From NCBI RefSeq assembly GCF_024139115.2, contig NC_085139.1:73637203-73701202 (forward strand): 64,000 bases of DNA, given 5' to 3'. The DNA is from Armigeres subalbatus (lineage: Eukaryota; Arthropoda; Insecta; Diptera; Culicidae). Shown piece after piece: positions 49,115 through 60,685 of the stretch. A model generated the notes under the pieces. It worked only from the letters and a program-made list of their open reading frames with translations, did not search any database and was not told the origin of the DNA. The position numbers and the translations under genes are program-made. Within the stretch, counting starts at the first letter, position 1, and every line of letters begins with the position of its first letter.

Positions 49115-49300
49115 ATTTCTGTAAGAATACCAGAAGATTCTTTCGGAGGCCCTGTGGAAGAAAAGTCCGGAGGAACTCCCGAAGGAGCTTACGGAAGAAT
49201 TGCCAAAGAAACTTTCGGAGGGATTCACGAAACAACTTTCAGAGGAATTTCCAAAGTAACTTTCGGAGAAATTTTGATTTGACGCCAACATTCTGTCTTC
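49115..49300. repeat. GGAATT-type degenerate minisatellite
   Basis: Units such as TTTCGGAGGxATTC and GGAAGAATTGCC, the same kind as 1-320. A fainter continuation is found at 49,900-50,270. Confidence 0.6.
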
Positions 49301-49479
49301 GTCAAGCGATATTGGACCGATTTATTTTCAATATAAATTTCAATTTGCTAACAATCAATAGTTAACCGAATTCAGAATCTTGGGAGACAATTTCTCTGGC
49401 CATAAACTCGCTACAGTCACAGTGAGTACAGCCTTTTGATTTCTTCGGAATATATTGGTGGTCCTGATAAGAATCAATT

Positions 49480-49700
49480 AATGTCCTTCTTCAATCACTA
49501 TCAGCAATATCAGTCTCGTCTTCCCTGGGCATAAAAGTATCATCGTGTTAGCCTCATGATATACGAATGCAAAAATGGTAACTTGGCTTAGAAACCTCGC
49601 AGTTAATAACTGTGGAAGTGCTTAATGAACACTAAGCTGCGAGGCGGCTCTGTCCCAGTGTGGGGATGTAATGCCAATAAGAAGAAGAACCCATATTTAA
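49480..49700 (+). mobile_element. dispersed retroelement 3' end with GAAGAAGAA tail
   Basis: TAACTGTGGAAGTGCTTAATG, in short TGTGGAAGTGCTTAATGAAC, then GGCTCTGTCCCAGTG.GGGATG, TAATGCCAATAAGAAGAAGAA. It looks like the 3' terminus of an abundant Aedes LINE/SINE family with a (GAA)n tail; name not certain. Confidence 0.55.
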
Positions 49701-50804
49701 TGGTGTTAATGGTGTTTCTTCATACAATAAGTTGCGTGCACTCGTCGTTTTGTACGAGATTTCGGGAGAGCGGTTCCACCAGTATGGCCATCGACGGTGG
49801 AGCGGCGAATCATCGGTGGTCGGGCTGGTAGCAGGCTCCGATTATATTTTTGAAAGAATTGTTTAACATATTTCTTGAGAAACTGCAGAAGGAGTTTATT
49901 GCGTGAAATCCTGAAGTAAGTCCTAACTAAATTCCAGAAATCCAAAAGGAATTCTTGAAGGAATTTTGAGTGGTTTGCTGAAGATTTTTGTGAAGGAATT
50001 CAACCATAAAATCTAGGAAGAAAAATCTGATAATTTTGTTGGAGAGTAAAGGAATTTCCAAAGTACTTCCAAAACCAGGAACTTGTTATTTCCAACAGAA
50101 TTTTACAAAAGAATATACTTATGCTTTTCTGGAGGATCTCACTCAGAAATTCAGAGACGCTGCTTAGGATGATGCTGGAATAACTTCTGGTGGAGCTTCC
50201 GAATAAACGTAAGAAGTCGTAGATGAATTCTCGTCGGATGTATTGGTGAAAGCCTGAAAATTAAATTTATTTGCAATATTTTTTTAAATCTTTTTCATTT
50301 AAAAGTTTCAAATGCTAAAAAAATCAGGAAGCCGAAACGCTTCGCTTTTTAATAATTGACCGTTTTCTCCGGTCGAAGCGAGATTGCCATTGGTTTCTTA
50401 ATCAGTATTACCAACAAGTTTTTGATCCGAGCTTGGGAAATGCTTTTCGAACAGACCCATTTTTTTCCTTAAAGTTATCAGCCTTTGCTCTGCTGTTTCG
50501 GTGGTATTATTTATTTTCGCTAAGCTGGATGTTTAACAGTTATCGTCGGTGGCAGTCATATGGTTACTGCTTCTGCCTCAAAAACAGGAGATCGTTGGTT
50601 AATTCCCAGGTATGTTCTATTCTCATCCTTTATATTCTTCTCCATACAGTATGTAAACAAAGTTTATTCATCCCAACCAACAAATCGAAATTTTCCTGAT
50701 TTGCGGTTGAAAAGCATGCTGTAAACATTCATATATGTATGTTGTTACATGATTTATTCAGTATTATGTGCTTGTAATTTTTTTTAACAATAGAAGAAAA
50801 TATA
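49701..50804. other. no recognised gene
   Basis: It contains the weak GGAATT-type tract and AT-rich sequence. A few open frames of up to 88 codons are without motifs. Confidence 0.3.
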
Positions 50805-51222
50805 AAAAACCCAGATTAATCCACCTAGCGTTGGTAGTGCGTTTCTCGTATTTAGTCAAGACATCACCCTTATATGGGGTTTATATGGTCCGATGAACCA
50901 TTTTCTTCATAACTTTTAAACACAATGACCGATCGTTATCAAACTCAATAGTAATCAACAAGGCTTTGTCCCCTGTCGAATAGAACCTGTTGTGAAAAAA
51001 TCGGGTCAGGATTACTATACGAAAAGTTGTCTAATGTTTCTTTAGCTTTTGTGTACATACATACACACATACATACACACGGACAGACAGACATGTGCTC
51101 AGTTTGTCGAGCTGAGTCGATTGGTATATAACACTATGACTCACAGAGGTTTCTATAAAAAGTTCGTTTTCGGAGTGAAATGATAACCTTTCGGTACAAT
51201 TTCGTTGTACGAGAAAGGCAAA
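50805..51222 (+). mobile_element. MITE family M, copy B
   Basis: It begins AAAAACCCAGATTAATCCACC and shows GTTTCTCG on the left and CGAGAAAGGCA (51,210-51,220) on the right. It shares ACGGACAGACAGACAT, GTCGAGCTGAGTCGA, GGTATATAACACTATG and CTTTCGGTACAA with copy A. About 420 bp; copy A carries about 300 bp more on its left side. Confidence 0.75.
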
Positions 51223-51289
51223 CAGTGTATACACTTCAATAAAGGTGATAATATTATAGAATGTATTACGCGGTACCTGTCACTTTATC

Positions 51290-51685
51290 AAATGTAAACA
51301 TTGCAAAAAGCGCTCATTCCGTCGACAGATGCAGTTGTATATCAAACTTTAAGTTATTTCGCTACAAACTGTCTAAAAACCCGTAAAATTTCGTTAAGTG
51401 TCCGAAAGTTGATAACAGAACATCATAATTCCAGTAAAGGCTATAGCATAATCGCTGATATTATACTTGTTCGTAAAGATACCAGCGGTACGATCATGAC
51501 GTCCATCGAAGACACGTCCTCGGACTGACAGGGCTATCGTTGGAAAAATTGAACAAAACCGATTAGCTCCCAAAGTTACACAAGAAATAAAAAATAAGTT
51601 TTCAATTCATGTGACACTTCAAACAGTGCGGAATCGGCTTCATGAACATGGTCTTAAGGGCAGAATGGCACTTGAGCCAATGAGG
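51290..51685 (+). pseudogene. Tc1-like transposase N-terminal fragment
   Basis: KISLSVRKLITEHHNSSKGYSI (in parts) and IADII correspond to the first helix-turn-helix. RTDRAIVGKIEQ-like (after a shift near 51,525), LAPKVTQEIKNKF and TLQTVRNRLHEHGLKGRMA are the second helix-turn-helix and linker of Tc1-type transposases. It stops where the 17-bp GGCC repeats begin at about 51,686, so that element may have cut it. The catalytic domain is missing. Confidence 0.65.
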
Positions 51686-51881
51686 CCAAATGTCTTATTC
51701 GCCCAAATGACCATTTCGGCCAAATGACTTTTTCGGCCAAATGTCCTTATTCGGCTGTATGGCCCATCGGCCAAATGACTTTCCGCCCAATGGTCTGTTT
51801 GGCCAAATGGTATATTCGGACAAACAACTTTCGGCCTAGTGGCCTTCGCCCAAATGGCATTCGGCCAAACGGCCCTTCCCC
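51686..51881 (-). mobile_element. foldback-like element, one TIR only
   Basis: 17-bp units in the inverted orientation (CATTTCGGCCAAATGACT..) end CATTCGGCCAAACGG and CCCTTCCCC, the same terminus as at 46,500. No opposite end or 9-bp TSD found, so it is a solo or truncated arm. Confidence 0.65.
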
Positions 51882-53100
51882 CTCCTGTCTATCACATTGG
51901 CAGCTCGTTAATTAAGACGCACCTCTGCCCCTCGGACCAGGGTTGCCACATATAAAGATTATTCTGTATTTAACACATTTTTGGGGTAGAGCGATGACCA
52001 AGAATCTGTATATACAGATATACAGATTTTTAGCAAAATTACAGATTTTACAGATTTCTTGAAGAGTACAGTTTCAGTACTGTATTATAATAAAAATTAT
52101 ATAAATAATTTGGTATCAATAAATACCTGTTTTCAATAATATTTGAGGCTTATAAAATTAAATTCTTTGCCAAATTGATCTTATTACAGACCATTATCAT
52201 ATTAGCAAAATCTTAATTTGAAAAGACAGAACATATTGGCTCTGGCAGGTTTTATAAACAGTTTATGCAAATCAACGATGAATGAAACCAGATTATGCTT
52301 CCGTCGTCGGGGATGAGAATCGGTCACTGTTTCAACTACATAGAATGCTTGTAGAACATATTGAATGTATCTGAGGGCAAGAAGACTAAAATATAAAAGA
52401 CCTTTTTGAACGATTTTGCTCTACGACCTCCAGACTGCCGGTGAGAGCGATAACCCATTGTCACCCTCCAGACCCATGGCCACTCCCGATAGCGGTCCGT
52501 AAAATGTTCAGACTATATTTTAATAAAGTGGTCTCAGAAAAAGCTCAAGCAATAATAAAAGATAACCAGATCTAGCCTTTATTCACATATCCAGAAACAG
52601 TAGTTCTGCTCAGCAGGTTTAGTGTGACTGAGTGGTTGGTCCACTGAAGTGGCTACAATAGTTAAAGACGGACACTCGACAGATTTAATTCACAAAGTAT
52701 CAAATTTTCATATTTTTCAAAACAAAGTTTGTTCAAAAACAATTTTGGATATATGACTGACTTGGTTTTTTTAGAATCTGAGACGTCCATATGGCCGATG
52801 TTATCCCACTCGTATTATCTGAGTCAAATCCAGTCTAAAAGGCCATTTTTCGGGACCACAATGAGATTTGTCGAATGAATCGAAAAGATTTTCCTCAATT
52901 TTACACAAAATAATTACCAGTATTTCCAGGCATCATATATTAGAGCAAAAGAGTGCTCCGGGAGGCTTGAATTGTGACTAACCCGTTTATTACGGACGAA
53001 GTCACCAAGAGAAATCGAAAAAATGGAACAATTCTGTTTCAGGTATCGATAGGGGTATTCAAAGGATTTCACAAATATGACTTTTTTTGTCTTTCCTTTC
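51882..53100. other. no recognised gene
   Basis: 51,955-52,060 (AGGGTTGCCACATATAAAG, then repeated ACAGATTTT) looks like a MITE end. The remainder is unassigned. Confidence 0.3.
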
Positions 53101-53270
53101 AAGTCAACTGGTTACTTTGTAGCTGATTCCGGAAGTCCTTGGGGGAACCGATATAGTGGATAAATCAGGCTCAACCAGGCAATATGGGTATAAAACATCA
53201 TGAATTTCAAATGTCATTGCGAATATGACATTTCGGTCCAAGTAACCACTAAGCCGTTAAAAATGACTTT
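53101..53270 (+). repeat. dispersed repeat family G, copy 1
   Basis: CAACTGGTTACTTTGTAGC, TTCCGGAAGTCC.TGG.GGA and CATGAATTTCAAATG.CATTGCGAATATGA recur at 54,655-54,785, and in weaker form at 55,600-55,930. Confidence 0.6.
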
Positions 53271-54295
53271 AATTTAGTTCTATAGTCACCTTAAAGATAT
53301 GGTAACAGTGTTAATAAGATCTAAATTGGGCTTGAGTGCTGCTCAAAAGCCGCTTTTGGCGAATTATTTGGCCAATATAGTGCTTGCCCCTACTATTTTC
53401 CATGCCTATGCGTAAATGTCAAAATATTTAGACGAGTTGGAAATTGAACGAAAAAAAAATGAAACGAAAAATATTTATTTACATTCTGATACGTTCTATC
53501 TTTTTCTTCCCGTTGGGTGGGACTCGATGGATCTTTTTGTTATTTTGTTATTAAAATCCGGTCTTGAACTTGTGCTTGGACGATGGATTTAGTTTTAGTT
53601 GGTCGCCGTGCCATCTGATCCATCTCCAAACTGAGTAGATCTATTGCTGGGAAGGGTTAATCAACATAAGGATTCTATTCGCCTCAACGATTCTACCTGC
53701 TTCCATGTCAATGGCGAGGGAAATGTTAAAAAAAAGTGTAATTCTTGTACGACTTATTTACTATTGAATATAATGAACCACACTACACTTTTCAAATTTC
53801 AAGCCTATTTGAAAGTTCCCTTCAGCGAGCCTTTCAGGTGGCGCTTTATATAAGCTAATTATGAAACAAATCCACAGCTCCTGAAACAAGAATCATGCAT
53901 TTCCTATACGTAAATGATAAACATTATCAATAACATTGTTATTGTACATAGCTGATTTTCAAAACTATCTATTTCAAATGCGAGTGAAAGAGACAGCTTA
54001 TAAAATTATGGGCGTTATTGTTTATGATTTCACCCAAACGTCATGGATGATAGCTCTAAATTGGTAATGAAGGTTCTCTTATTCGGATTGTATATCTACA
54101 GAGCTGATTAGCTTTACATCTAAGCGTTTTATATCGATATACGGCTCGTTCTGCTGCTTGAGGCTTATACTGCCAATAAGCATTTGAAAAACATATATAG
54201 AGCTTATAGGCACTGAAAAGCTGTTATATGGTATGAATACGGCTTATTAAAGTGCTTAATGGTTTCATGGGGGGACTTGTCTGCGATTTGGGCAA
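53271..54295. other. no recognised feature
   Basis: AT-rich, with no coding or structural signal. Confidence 0.3.
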
Positions 54296-54403
54296 AACTT
54301 ATTTTGTAAATAAACATTGTTTTATCGATTCCGTAGGATATAAGCGTTTGTCTCCAAAACTATTTCGGATACATACCGTGGTTTTTTAGAAAATGCTTGC
54401 TTA

Positions 54404-54611
54404 CACACTTAACTCATTTCACAGTATTCGGTAAATTTTACCGAAATCTCAACAGCAGAACTCTTCGGTAATTATTTTACAGATTTTTTGTAATTTTTTC
54501 CATTGCTCAACTGTCAAAATAACCGAAAATCAGTAAAATTATTTACCGAACAGTCTGCTGTTGAGATTTCGGTAAAATTTTACCGAATTCGGTGATTTAT
54601 TTTAAGTGTGT
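54404..54611. mobile_element. 208-bp MITE, TA target, about 55-bp inverted ends
   Basis: TA followed by CACACTTAA on the left and TTAAGTGTG followed by TA on the right. Inner inverted blocks are ATTCGGTAAA.TTTTACCG and AAATCTCAACAGCAGA. The TA duplication points to mobilisation by a Tc1/mariner-type transposase. It lies inside dispersed repeat family G. Confidence 0.88.
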
Positions 54612-54654
54612 AGCGTTCGAATGTTTGTTTATAAAATAAGTTGTTTTTTTATTC

Positions 54655-54785
54655 AACTGGCAACTTTGTAGCCGGTACCGGGAGTCCCTGGAGGACCCGA
54701 AATATCGGATAAAAATGGAATCAGGTCAGGCTGATGGTTATCAAACTTTATGAATTTCAAATGACATTGCGAATATGATAGTTAT
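54655..54785 (+). repeat. dispersed repeat family G, copy 2
   Basis: CAACTGGCAACTTTGTAGCC, GGGAGTCCCTGGAGGACCC and ATGAATTTCAAATGACATTG match 53,105-53,230. The part upstream of the MITE (54,355-54,400) belongs to the same copy. Confidence 0.6.
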
Positions 54786-55460
54786 TACGGAGAAAAAGAA
54801 AAATTTGGATAGCTCCGCGGAAATAACGCGCAGAGGACAATCCCCGCATAGAACAAATCATGCATAGTGTGCTTTGAATTGAGCTCAAATTATTAAAGCA
54901 AATCAACTGTCATGCAATCCAATCATTCGATGGAGTGCCCATAAACACAAAAAGATCAATTATTAGTTCTCTGTCTAGGTTTTGAATTTTATTTTCAGTG
55001 GTTCAGTTTCTTAGGGAAGCTAATCAATGAAGTATTTTACATAATCTCAACTTCATATCAAATTTGAAATGATGTCCCAAAGCGCTTACACTATTCGTAA
55101 TAATTGGTTTTACGGCGTCTCATTGAACATGACCTTCACTTTCGCTTGAAGGTCTTCGTGTCGGTTCGGTTAAGAGACCCACCCAATACCAATATTTGTA
55201 CTAGTGCGTTCTGAGCGAAACGTTTAGTTGAGCCAGTTTGCAGGTACATACAGAAATACCCTGCCAAAGGTTACCAGAGCCCGCAGTCAAATCCTGCCAC
55301 AAATCGCAGTGCTTCTGCTGACCCTTGAGACACATAAAATTTCAAAGCTTTTCAACATTTCATTAAATTATGTGTTTTCTGCTCAGTAAAGCATACTTTC
55401 TAGGAATGTCATAATTATAAATATAAACAAAACATCGCAAATCTAGCATTAGCTGCTTTG
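54786..55460. other. no recognised feature
   Basis: Nothing seen. Confidence 0.3.
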
Positions 55461-56175
55461 ATCACTAGCCTGGAAAATATTCATTGGAAGCGCTTTGGAT
55501 TTACCAGTGTTCCAAATTTTTCATGCAATGCGTAATATGTTTTTGTTTTCAAAAGCAACTTGCTTTTTTGTAAATGGCCTCAAAAATCATGGGGAGACGC
55601 GGGATAGTGGCCAAAGATGGAATCAATCCCGGTTCTGGTTCCTGGCCTGGTCCGAATTGATCCCATCTTTGGTCAGATACAGTGCTCCCCAGGATTTCAG
55701 GAACCGGCTACAAGAAAGCCAGTAAAAATCCAGATCCGGATGTTTAGATCAGTTTTGTGCGGTCCGAAAGTAAATTATCTAGCTTTGTATCGGTCTGGAT
55801 CGATTCCATCTTTGGCTACTCTCACGGGTTTCCCGGGCGCTTCCGTAACCGGCTACAACGTGGCCAGCCGAATCGAAAAAGATGTCGTTTCCCCAATATC
55901 ATTTGAAATTCATGAATTCCAATACCCTTATTACCTGGTTTGGATTGATTCATGAGTTTCAATACCCTTATTACTTGGTTTGGATGGATTCCATTTTTTG
56001 CCGCTATCCTTGAACCACCAGAAACTGAGTGCGTGATTAAACGTGTTTCGTATTGGACGTCACTTTCAACGTCACTGGTTCCCAGTAACCAGACACCTGT
56101 ACGAGTCCAAATGCTAAACAAATCTGTCAAATATTCGATGAGCCTAGACATTTTTAATTTGACTTCCTTCACTTG
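55461..56175 (+). repeat. dispersed repeat family G, copy 3, with a 40-bp tandem duplication
   Basis: Copy 3 contains TGGAATCAATCCCGGTTC, TTGGCTACTCTCACGGG and CCGTAACCGGCTACAACGTGG. At 55,911-55,990 a 40-bp unit (CATGARTTYCAATACCC..TTGGATKGATT) stands twice in tandem with four or so differences. Confidence 0.5.
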
Positions 56176-56334
56176 GGCCTCAACGAGTTATGCCTATACA
56201 ACTTTGCAAGCTTTTCTTACAATACCAGAAGCTTACATTTTTTTACAATTTTGCATATGCCAAATTTATATACAGACTTTCGCAAGTTCTTTTGTATAAT
56301 TTACTGATTAAGAATCGACTGTAAGATTTAATCA
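56176..56334. other. no recognised feature
   Basis: Short spacer. Confidence 0.3.
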
Positions 56335-56338
56335 ATGT

Positions 56339-56504
56339 ATTGAACGGCTACTCAGTCTTACAATTATTACAACGAGTTATTATTCACCCGACGTTTCGAC
56401 ACGGGGATTTTGTATTTTTTCAAAAAAGACGCAATCCCCGTGTCGAAACGTCGGGTAAATAATAAACTCTCTGTAATAATTGTAAGACTGAGTAGCCGTT
56501 CAAT
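56339..56504. repeat. 166-bp near-perfect palindrome
   Basis: The arms 56,339-56,409 and 56,433-56,504 are inverse copies. The innermost 23 bp (CCCGACGTTTCGACACGGGG and three more) pair perfectly around a 23-nt loop; outward, CAATTATTAC and TGAACGGCTACTCAGTC pair with small differences. Each arm contains GTCGAAACGTCGGG on one strand. Confidence 0.9.
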
Positions 56505-58840
56505 AAATTTGTAAAATTGTAAGAAAATCTGACATTCGCTGATTGGGTGATAGTAATTGTCCATTCACATAGTAAGGAAAATGCCACCGATCAAAGAAAT
56601 TTGATTTCTCTCACTTGTCATAAGACGAGTTTGTACAATCCCATTGAATTCCATCGCTTAATTGTATCCTTAATTGTAAGGCCGTCTTCAGTGTCTCGTA
56701 CTTAACTAGACTCGACTTGATTTCTCTGTTAAGTTATAAGTCGTGTGGCTTTCAGCGAATATCACGATATTTGATCTGAACTTACTTAGTGAAACCCCAA
56801 ATGCCAAATTTGAGCTTAATCAACTGGATCCCTCGATTTCATCACTAAATTCGCCGAGATCCTGCCTCGCACCACCATCGGATCCCCCCGATCGGCCAAC
56901 AAACACACGCACATACACGGTTGGTGTCGCGTCATGAAAAGCGTTGATAATAAAATTATGAAATTAAGTTATTAAGTCCACAAGATTTATGAGCCGGAGA
57001 GAAAACGGCAAGCGTGCGAAACGCTGCTGATGTTGCTGTTGCTTGATTGTCTTGAGACAACCAGATGCTGCTACCAACGGACCCACTATCGCAAGCCTCG
57101 TACGTCTCGCCGGCCGCCACGATATGGGTGACTTTAGTTGCGGACAATGTTAAATAAGTTATTTTCCCTCGCGCAGCCCTGACGTGCTCCCCATTTACGA
57201 CGCGGTCACTTTGGCTTGTACCGACCCGTGTCGTTGTTTTTATTATTTTACGCGAAAAAAAAGTACTACAATGTCTTCTGCTCTCTCCTGGCTGGGTCGG
57301 CTTCATCGCAAAGTCCGGTTGCTGTATTTCTCAATGGAGATCTGCCCAGGTTCAGGACGGCGCGGCGGCGGCGGCGGCGGCTCAAACTGGATCCTACAGT
57401 TGTGAAGTGAGGCGCATCGTCGACGCCGCCGACGACGACGGCAATGAACGGTGATGTTTTATGGCTAATTGCTTGAACCCGGAGCCCTCGGCCGTTTTGG
57501 ATGCTGCTGCCCGGTGCTAAATCGGGAACCTTGAATCGTTTTCTGGCTCGAACCACATTCTGACATTCGGTTCGTGAGGAAATGAGTTGTGGCGGTGGTG
57601 TGACCACAAATCTCCTGCAGGCGGTCCCGAAAAAGGACGGACTAACGGCAACGACGCGACGCCGACATCGACGAAGGGCGGACCTTACGCAATGCAGCCG
57701 TCGTAGGGCCGGGACAAGAAGTCCCGGAGGGGAAAATTTACATTTCAATTTTACGGATTGCGTAATTAGCGGGTGCACCTCAATTGCATTGCGGAGCATA
57801 ATTCCTGTTATCAGGATCCATTATTTATTCATCGAGATCAGGGCTTACGATGGACCAACCAAGAGGTGAAAGCAACTGTGTTTTGGTTACGGACATTATG
57901 GGAAATTTGTGTGCGAAACGCGATCTGCATAACTTAATCTTGTCATCAAAATCGCTTTGTAAGGCAATATCCCCGTCGTAACAGCTATGATGTAACTAAC
58001 GCGAATCTTCGATCATCCATTATCTGCTCAATCTAAGATAATTGAACCTTCGTGTACGCGTTACAGTCCGGAGCCCATGGGAGAGACAACTCGATCGCCA
58101 ATAACCCCAGGCGAAAGCGCACACCTGGTTGGTTAATTTGCGTCACATTGTAACCCAGCAATTAAACGTAATTCCAGTTGCACTTTTACCCCATCATGCA
58201 GTGAACGAGGCTACCGTCGCCACAAGGTGGCGTAATTTTTGTCCCATTGAAACCCAGACCAAATGCGTATTTGGCCGGAACAGAGCCGAGATGGATCATC
58301 TGGTAATCGCAGCTACTAGCACCAGGGGGGCTCTTCTTTTTTCTGGCGACGATCAGATGAGATTAGATCTTGCTTGTGCTCGCTTTTAACCAGTCAGTGT
58401 CCACTGGAAGGTTTGCTCGGTTAGGCCTCACCTGGAGGTCCCCTTAGGATAAGTGTATGCAATTAGCAAGAACGATAAGCATCACGCTGTTTCTAGCATA
58501 ATTGTCGCGTTGGTTGCTGGGTCATGTGATTCAATTAATATCGCAGTTGCCAACATCTGCAGTACTGGTTTAGTACAGACGTATTTATTCATCCTCACAT
58601 AAGTTGGGTGTCGTAATCCGGTTGAAAATTGGTTACCTTTAGGCGATTTAGTCGAGTAACATATGGCAACTTGAATATCTCCAATCAAATTTTCTTTAAA
58701 CCATTCATTTAATTCGTACCATGAGACTAAAATTCGGCATTTTTTTAAACAGCATCAAATATCAGTTTTTAAGTTAGAATTAATGAAAAAATGTGTCCAA
58801 TCTTACATCAACTGCACCAACAGCTTTTTTTTCAGAATAG
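56505..58840. other. no recognised gene; GC-rich, repeat-poor stretch
   Basis: 57,000-57,760 is GC-rich, with a GGC run (57,358-57,380) and a CCG/GAC run (57,420-57,440). Frames of up to 177 codons on the minus strand are Arg/Ser-rich without motifs. Possibly host regulatory sequence; unproven. Confidence 0.3.
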
Positions 58841-58930
58841 TTTTTTATTATTATTATTGAATGGGGAAAAGCCCGTTGAAGTGAACTCTTTTTGAGTTAC
58901 TCGTGCACAGCCTTATGTGCCGACACCTTC
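58840..58930 (-). mobile_element. possible LINE 3' end
   Basis: The minus strand ends ACTTCAACGGGCTTTTCCCC and ATTCAATAATAATAATAA, which resembles a LINE 3' terminus with an AAT-type tail. Confidence 0.35.
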
Positions 58931-59636
58931 CTAAAACAATTTTATATACTGATGGCATTATAAAAACAAGGCCGAATATATTCAATTACTCAACGCAAAG
59001 AAATTTAAGCAATCAACATAAATTAAAAATGTTGCATGTAGGAATTGTTGGGTTAATTTACTTTTCATCAATTTAAAAGTTATGTGAAATATCGCATACC
59101 CTTATCACGGTTTGGCGAAACCGTCGAAAACAGCAAAGTCAGATTTACTTAACTGGAGCGCGGTGGATTGACATGTTCAAACGTGCTCACATATTGGACA
59201 GTGTACGATATAGCGGTACATAGCCGCGATCGTCATTGATGATGATGCATTGGCGCATATGTATAGGACACTAAGGAAAGAATTTGTTTGGGCGAGGAGC
59301 GCGGAATAATAACTTAGCCAAAATGATAGAGACAATAAGAGTCTTCATTGAATCTACATACACGTATACAGGTGTATTGATATAAAGGGGTTTGTTGCCC
59401 AGTATGGAAAACAGAGAGAACATGATTTTGTTCTTACCAATATAAACTTGAAAGGAAATATTGATATTGGGGTCTGAGTGGTTCGGAAAAGGAAGAGCCG
59501 ACCCGAAGGGGTAATGGTTCTTTTGGGAAAGGGGAATTTAATTCAAAGCCCAGTTGAAAGAAAGGGAAAAATATTGATTGATTGATTTTTAAGAGTATAC
59601 TTAAAATCAAAGAGTAATACAAGCGGTAACTGTTAA
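58931..59636. other. no recognised feature
   Basis: Nothing seen. Confidence 0.3.
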
Positions 59637-59692
59637 TAGCTCGGCGGTATGGGGCGCTGTTTTACAAAGAACCCATGCTGGGTTCGAATACA
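59636..59692 (+). other. tRNA-like sequence (A and B boxes)
   Basis: ATAGCTCGGCGGTATGGGGC fits the A box / D arm and CTGGGTTCGAATAC the B box, with about 30 nt between. The anticodon and acceptor stems do not pair convincingly, so it is a tRNA-derived relic or SINE head. Confidence 0.45.
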
Positions 59693-60394
59693 TATTTTTA
59701 AGTGAATGTTTTCACAACTCCGTTGGTTTAGTAGTATCATGCATTATGAAACATTTGGGACTTGTTGAACATTACTCTGTGAGACAGCAATGTTCAAGTT
59801 TAAGTGTAAAGAAAGGGGCAGGACTTAGAGATACTCATTTTATACAAAAAAATATATGAATTAATACATTAGTAAATTGAAGTAGCCACTTGAATGTGTG
59901 CTCGAAATAAGAGAGTTTTAGAGAGTGAAAAGAGAACAGAATTTTTCCAAGAGAATTTCAAAGGGAACATCCAAAAAAGGGGGCAAAGTTTCGTAAAGTA
60001 TGGAAGTCCAATATCAAGGCTGAATTAGGTAATCTATGACAAGAAATTAAATAACTGTTGAAAAAAATTGGAATAAAAAGGAAGATGTTTCGGAATTTAT
60101 GGATTTTTCAAATAAGTTGATTAAGCATTTCGTGAAAAAGAACTTTAGGGAGCATCCATAAAGAATGCAAAGTTGAGTAATCAATGGATGCTAAAAAAAA
60201 AATTGAGAATATTTACGAAGTTGAAATTAAAACCACATAGTCTGAACAGATAAATGTGGGATGAAGAAAATGATTACGTTATTTAAGGATTCTCGGATCT
60301 TTCGTGGGGTCCAAAGTCCAGTCTGATGCAATTCATGAAATCATTATGAAATTCAGAACTCGGATTGACTATATATACCGTGCGCTTTTCCAAG
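59693..60394. other. no recognised feature
   Basis: AT-rich, A-rich on the plus strand. Nothing seen. Confidence 0.3.
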
Positions 60395-60685
60395 CTCGGG
60401 GTCAGTCCCAAATATTCAGCAGCACCTTTATTGGAATTCGGCGCTTTCTAGGTTTCCCTAGCCGGCCTACCGAATACTCCAATTGAGTCAGGGTCAGTCC
60501 CAAATATTCAGCAGCACCTTTATTGGAATTCGGCGCTTTCTAGGTTTCCCTAGCCGGCCTACCGAATACTCCAATTGAGCTCGGGGTCAGTCCCAAATAT
60601 TCAGCAGCACCTTTATTGGAATTCGGCGCTTTCTAGATTTCCCTAGCCGGCCTACCGAACACTCCAATTGAATCAGGGTTGTCCC
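60395..60685 (+). repeat. three tandem copies of a 92-93-bp unit
   Basis: GTCAGTCCCAAATATTCAGC starts at 60,401, 60,493 and 60,586. Each copy ends CCGAAYACTCCAATTGA. Copies 1 and 2 are almost identical; copy 3 has a few changes. It precedes the gypsy-type leader and may be enhancer-like repeats in the U3 of its LTR. Confidence 0.85.

Noticed and set aside
57266..57799. 177-codon minus-strand frame
   Set aside because: Arg/Ser/Pro-rich translation of a GC-rich stretch; no domain visible.
59636..59692. Functional tRNA gene
   Set aside because: A and B boxes are present, but the acceptor and anticodon stems do not pair and no clear anticodon can be assigned.
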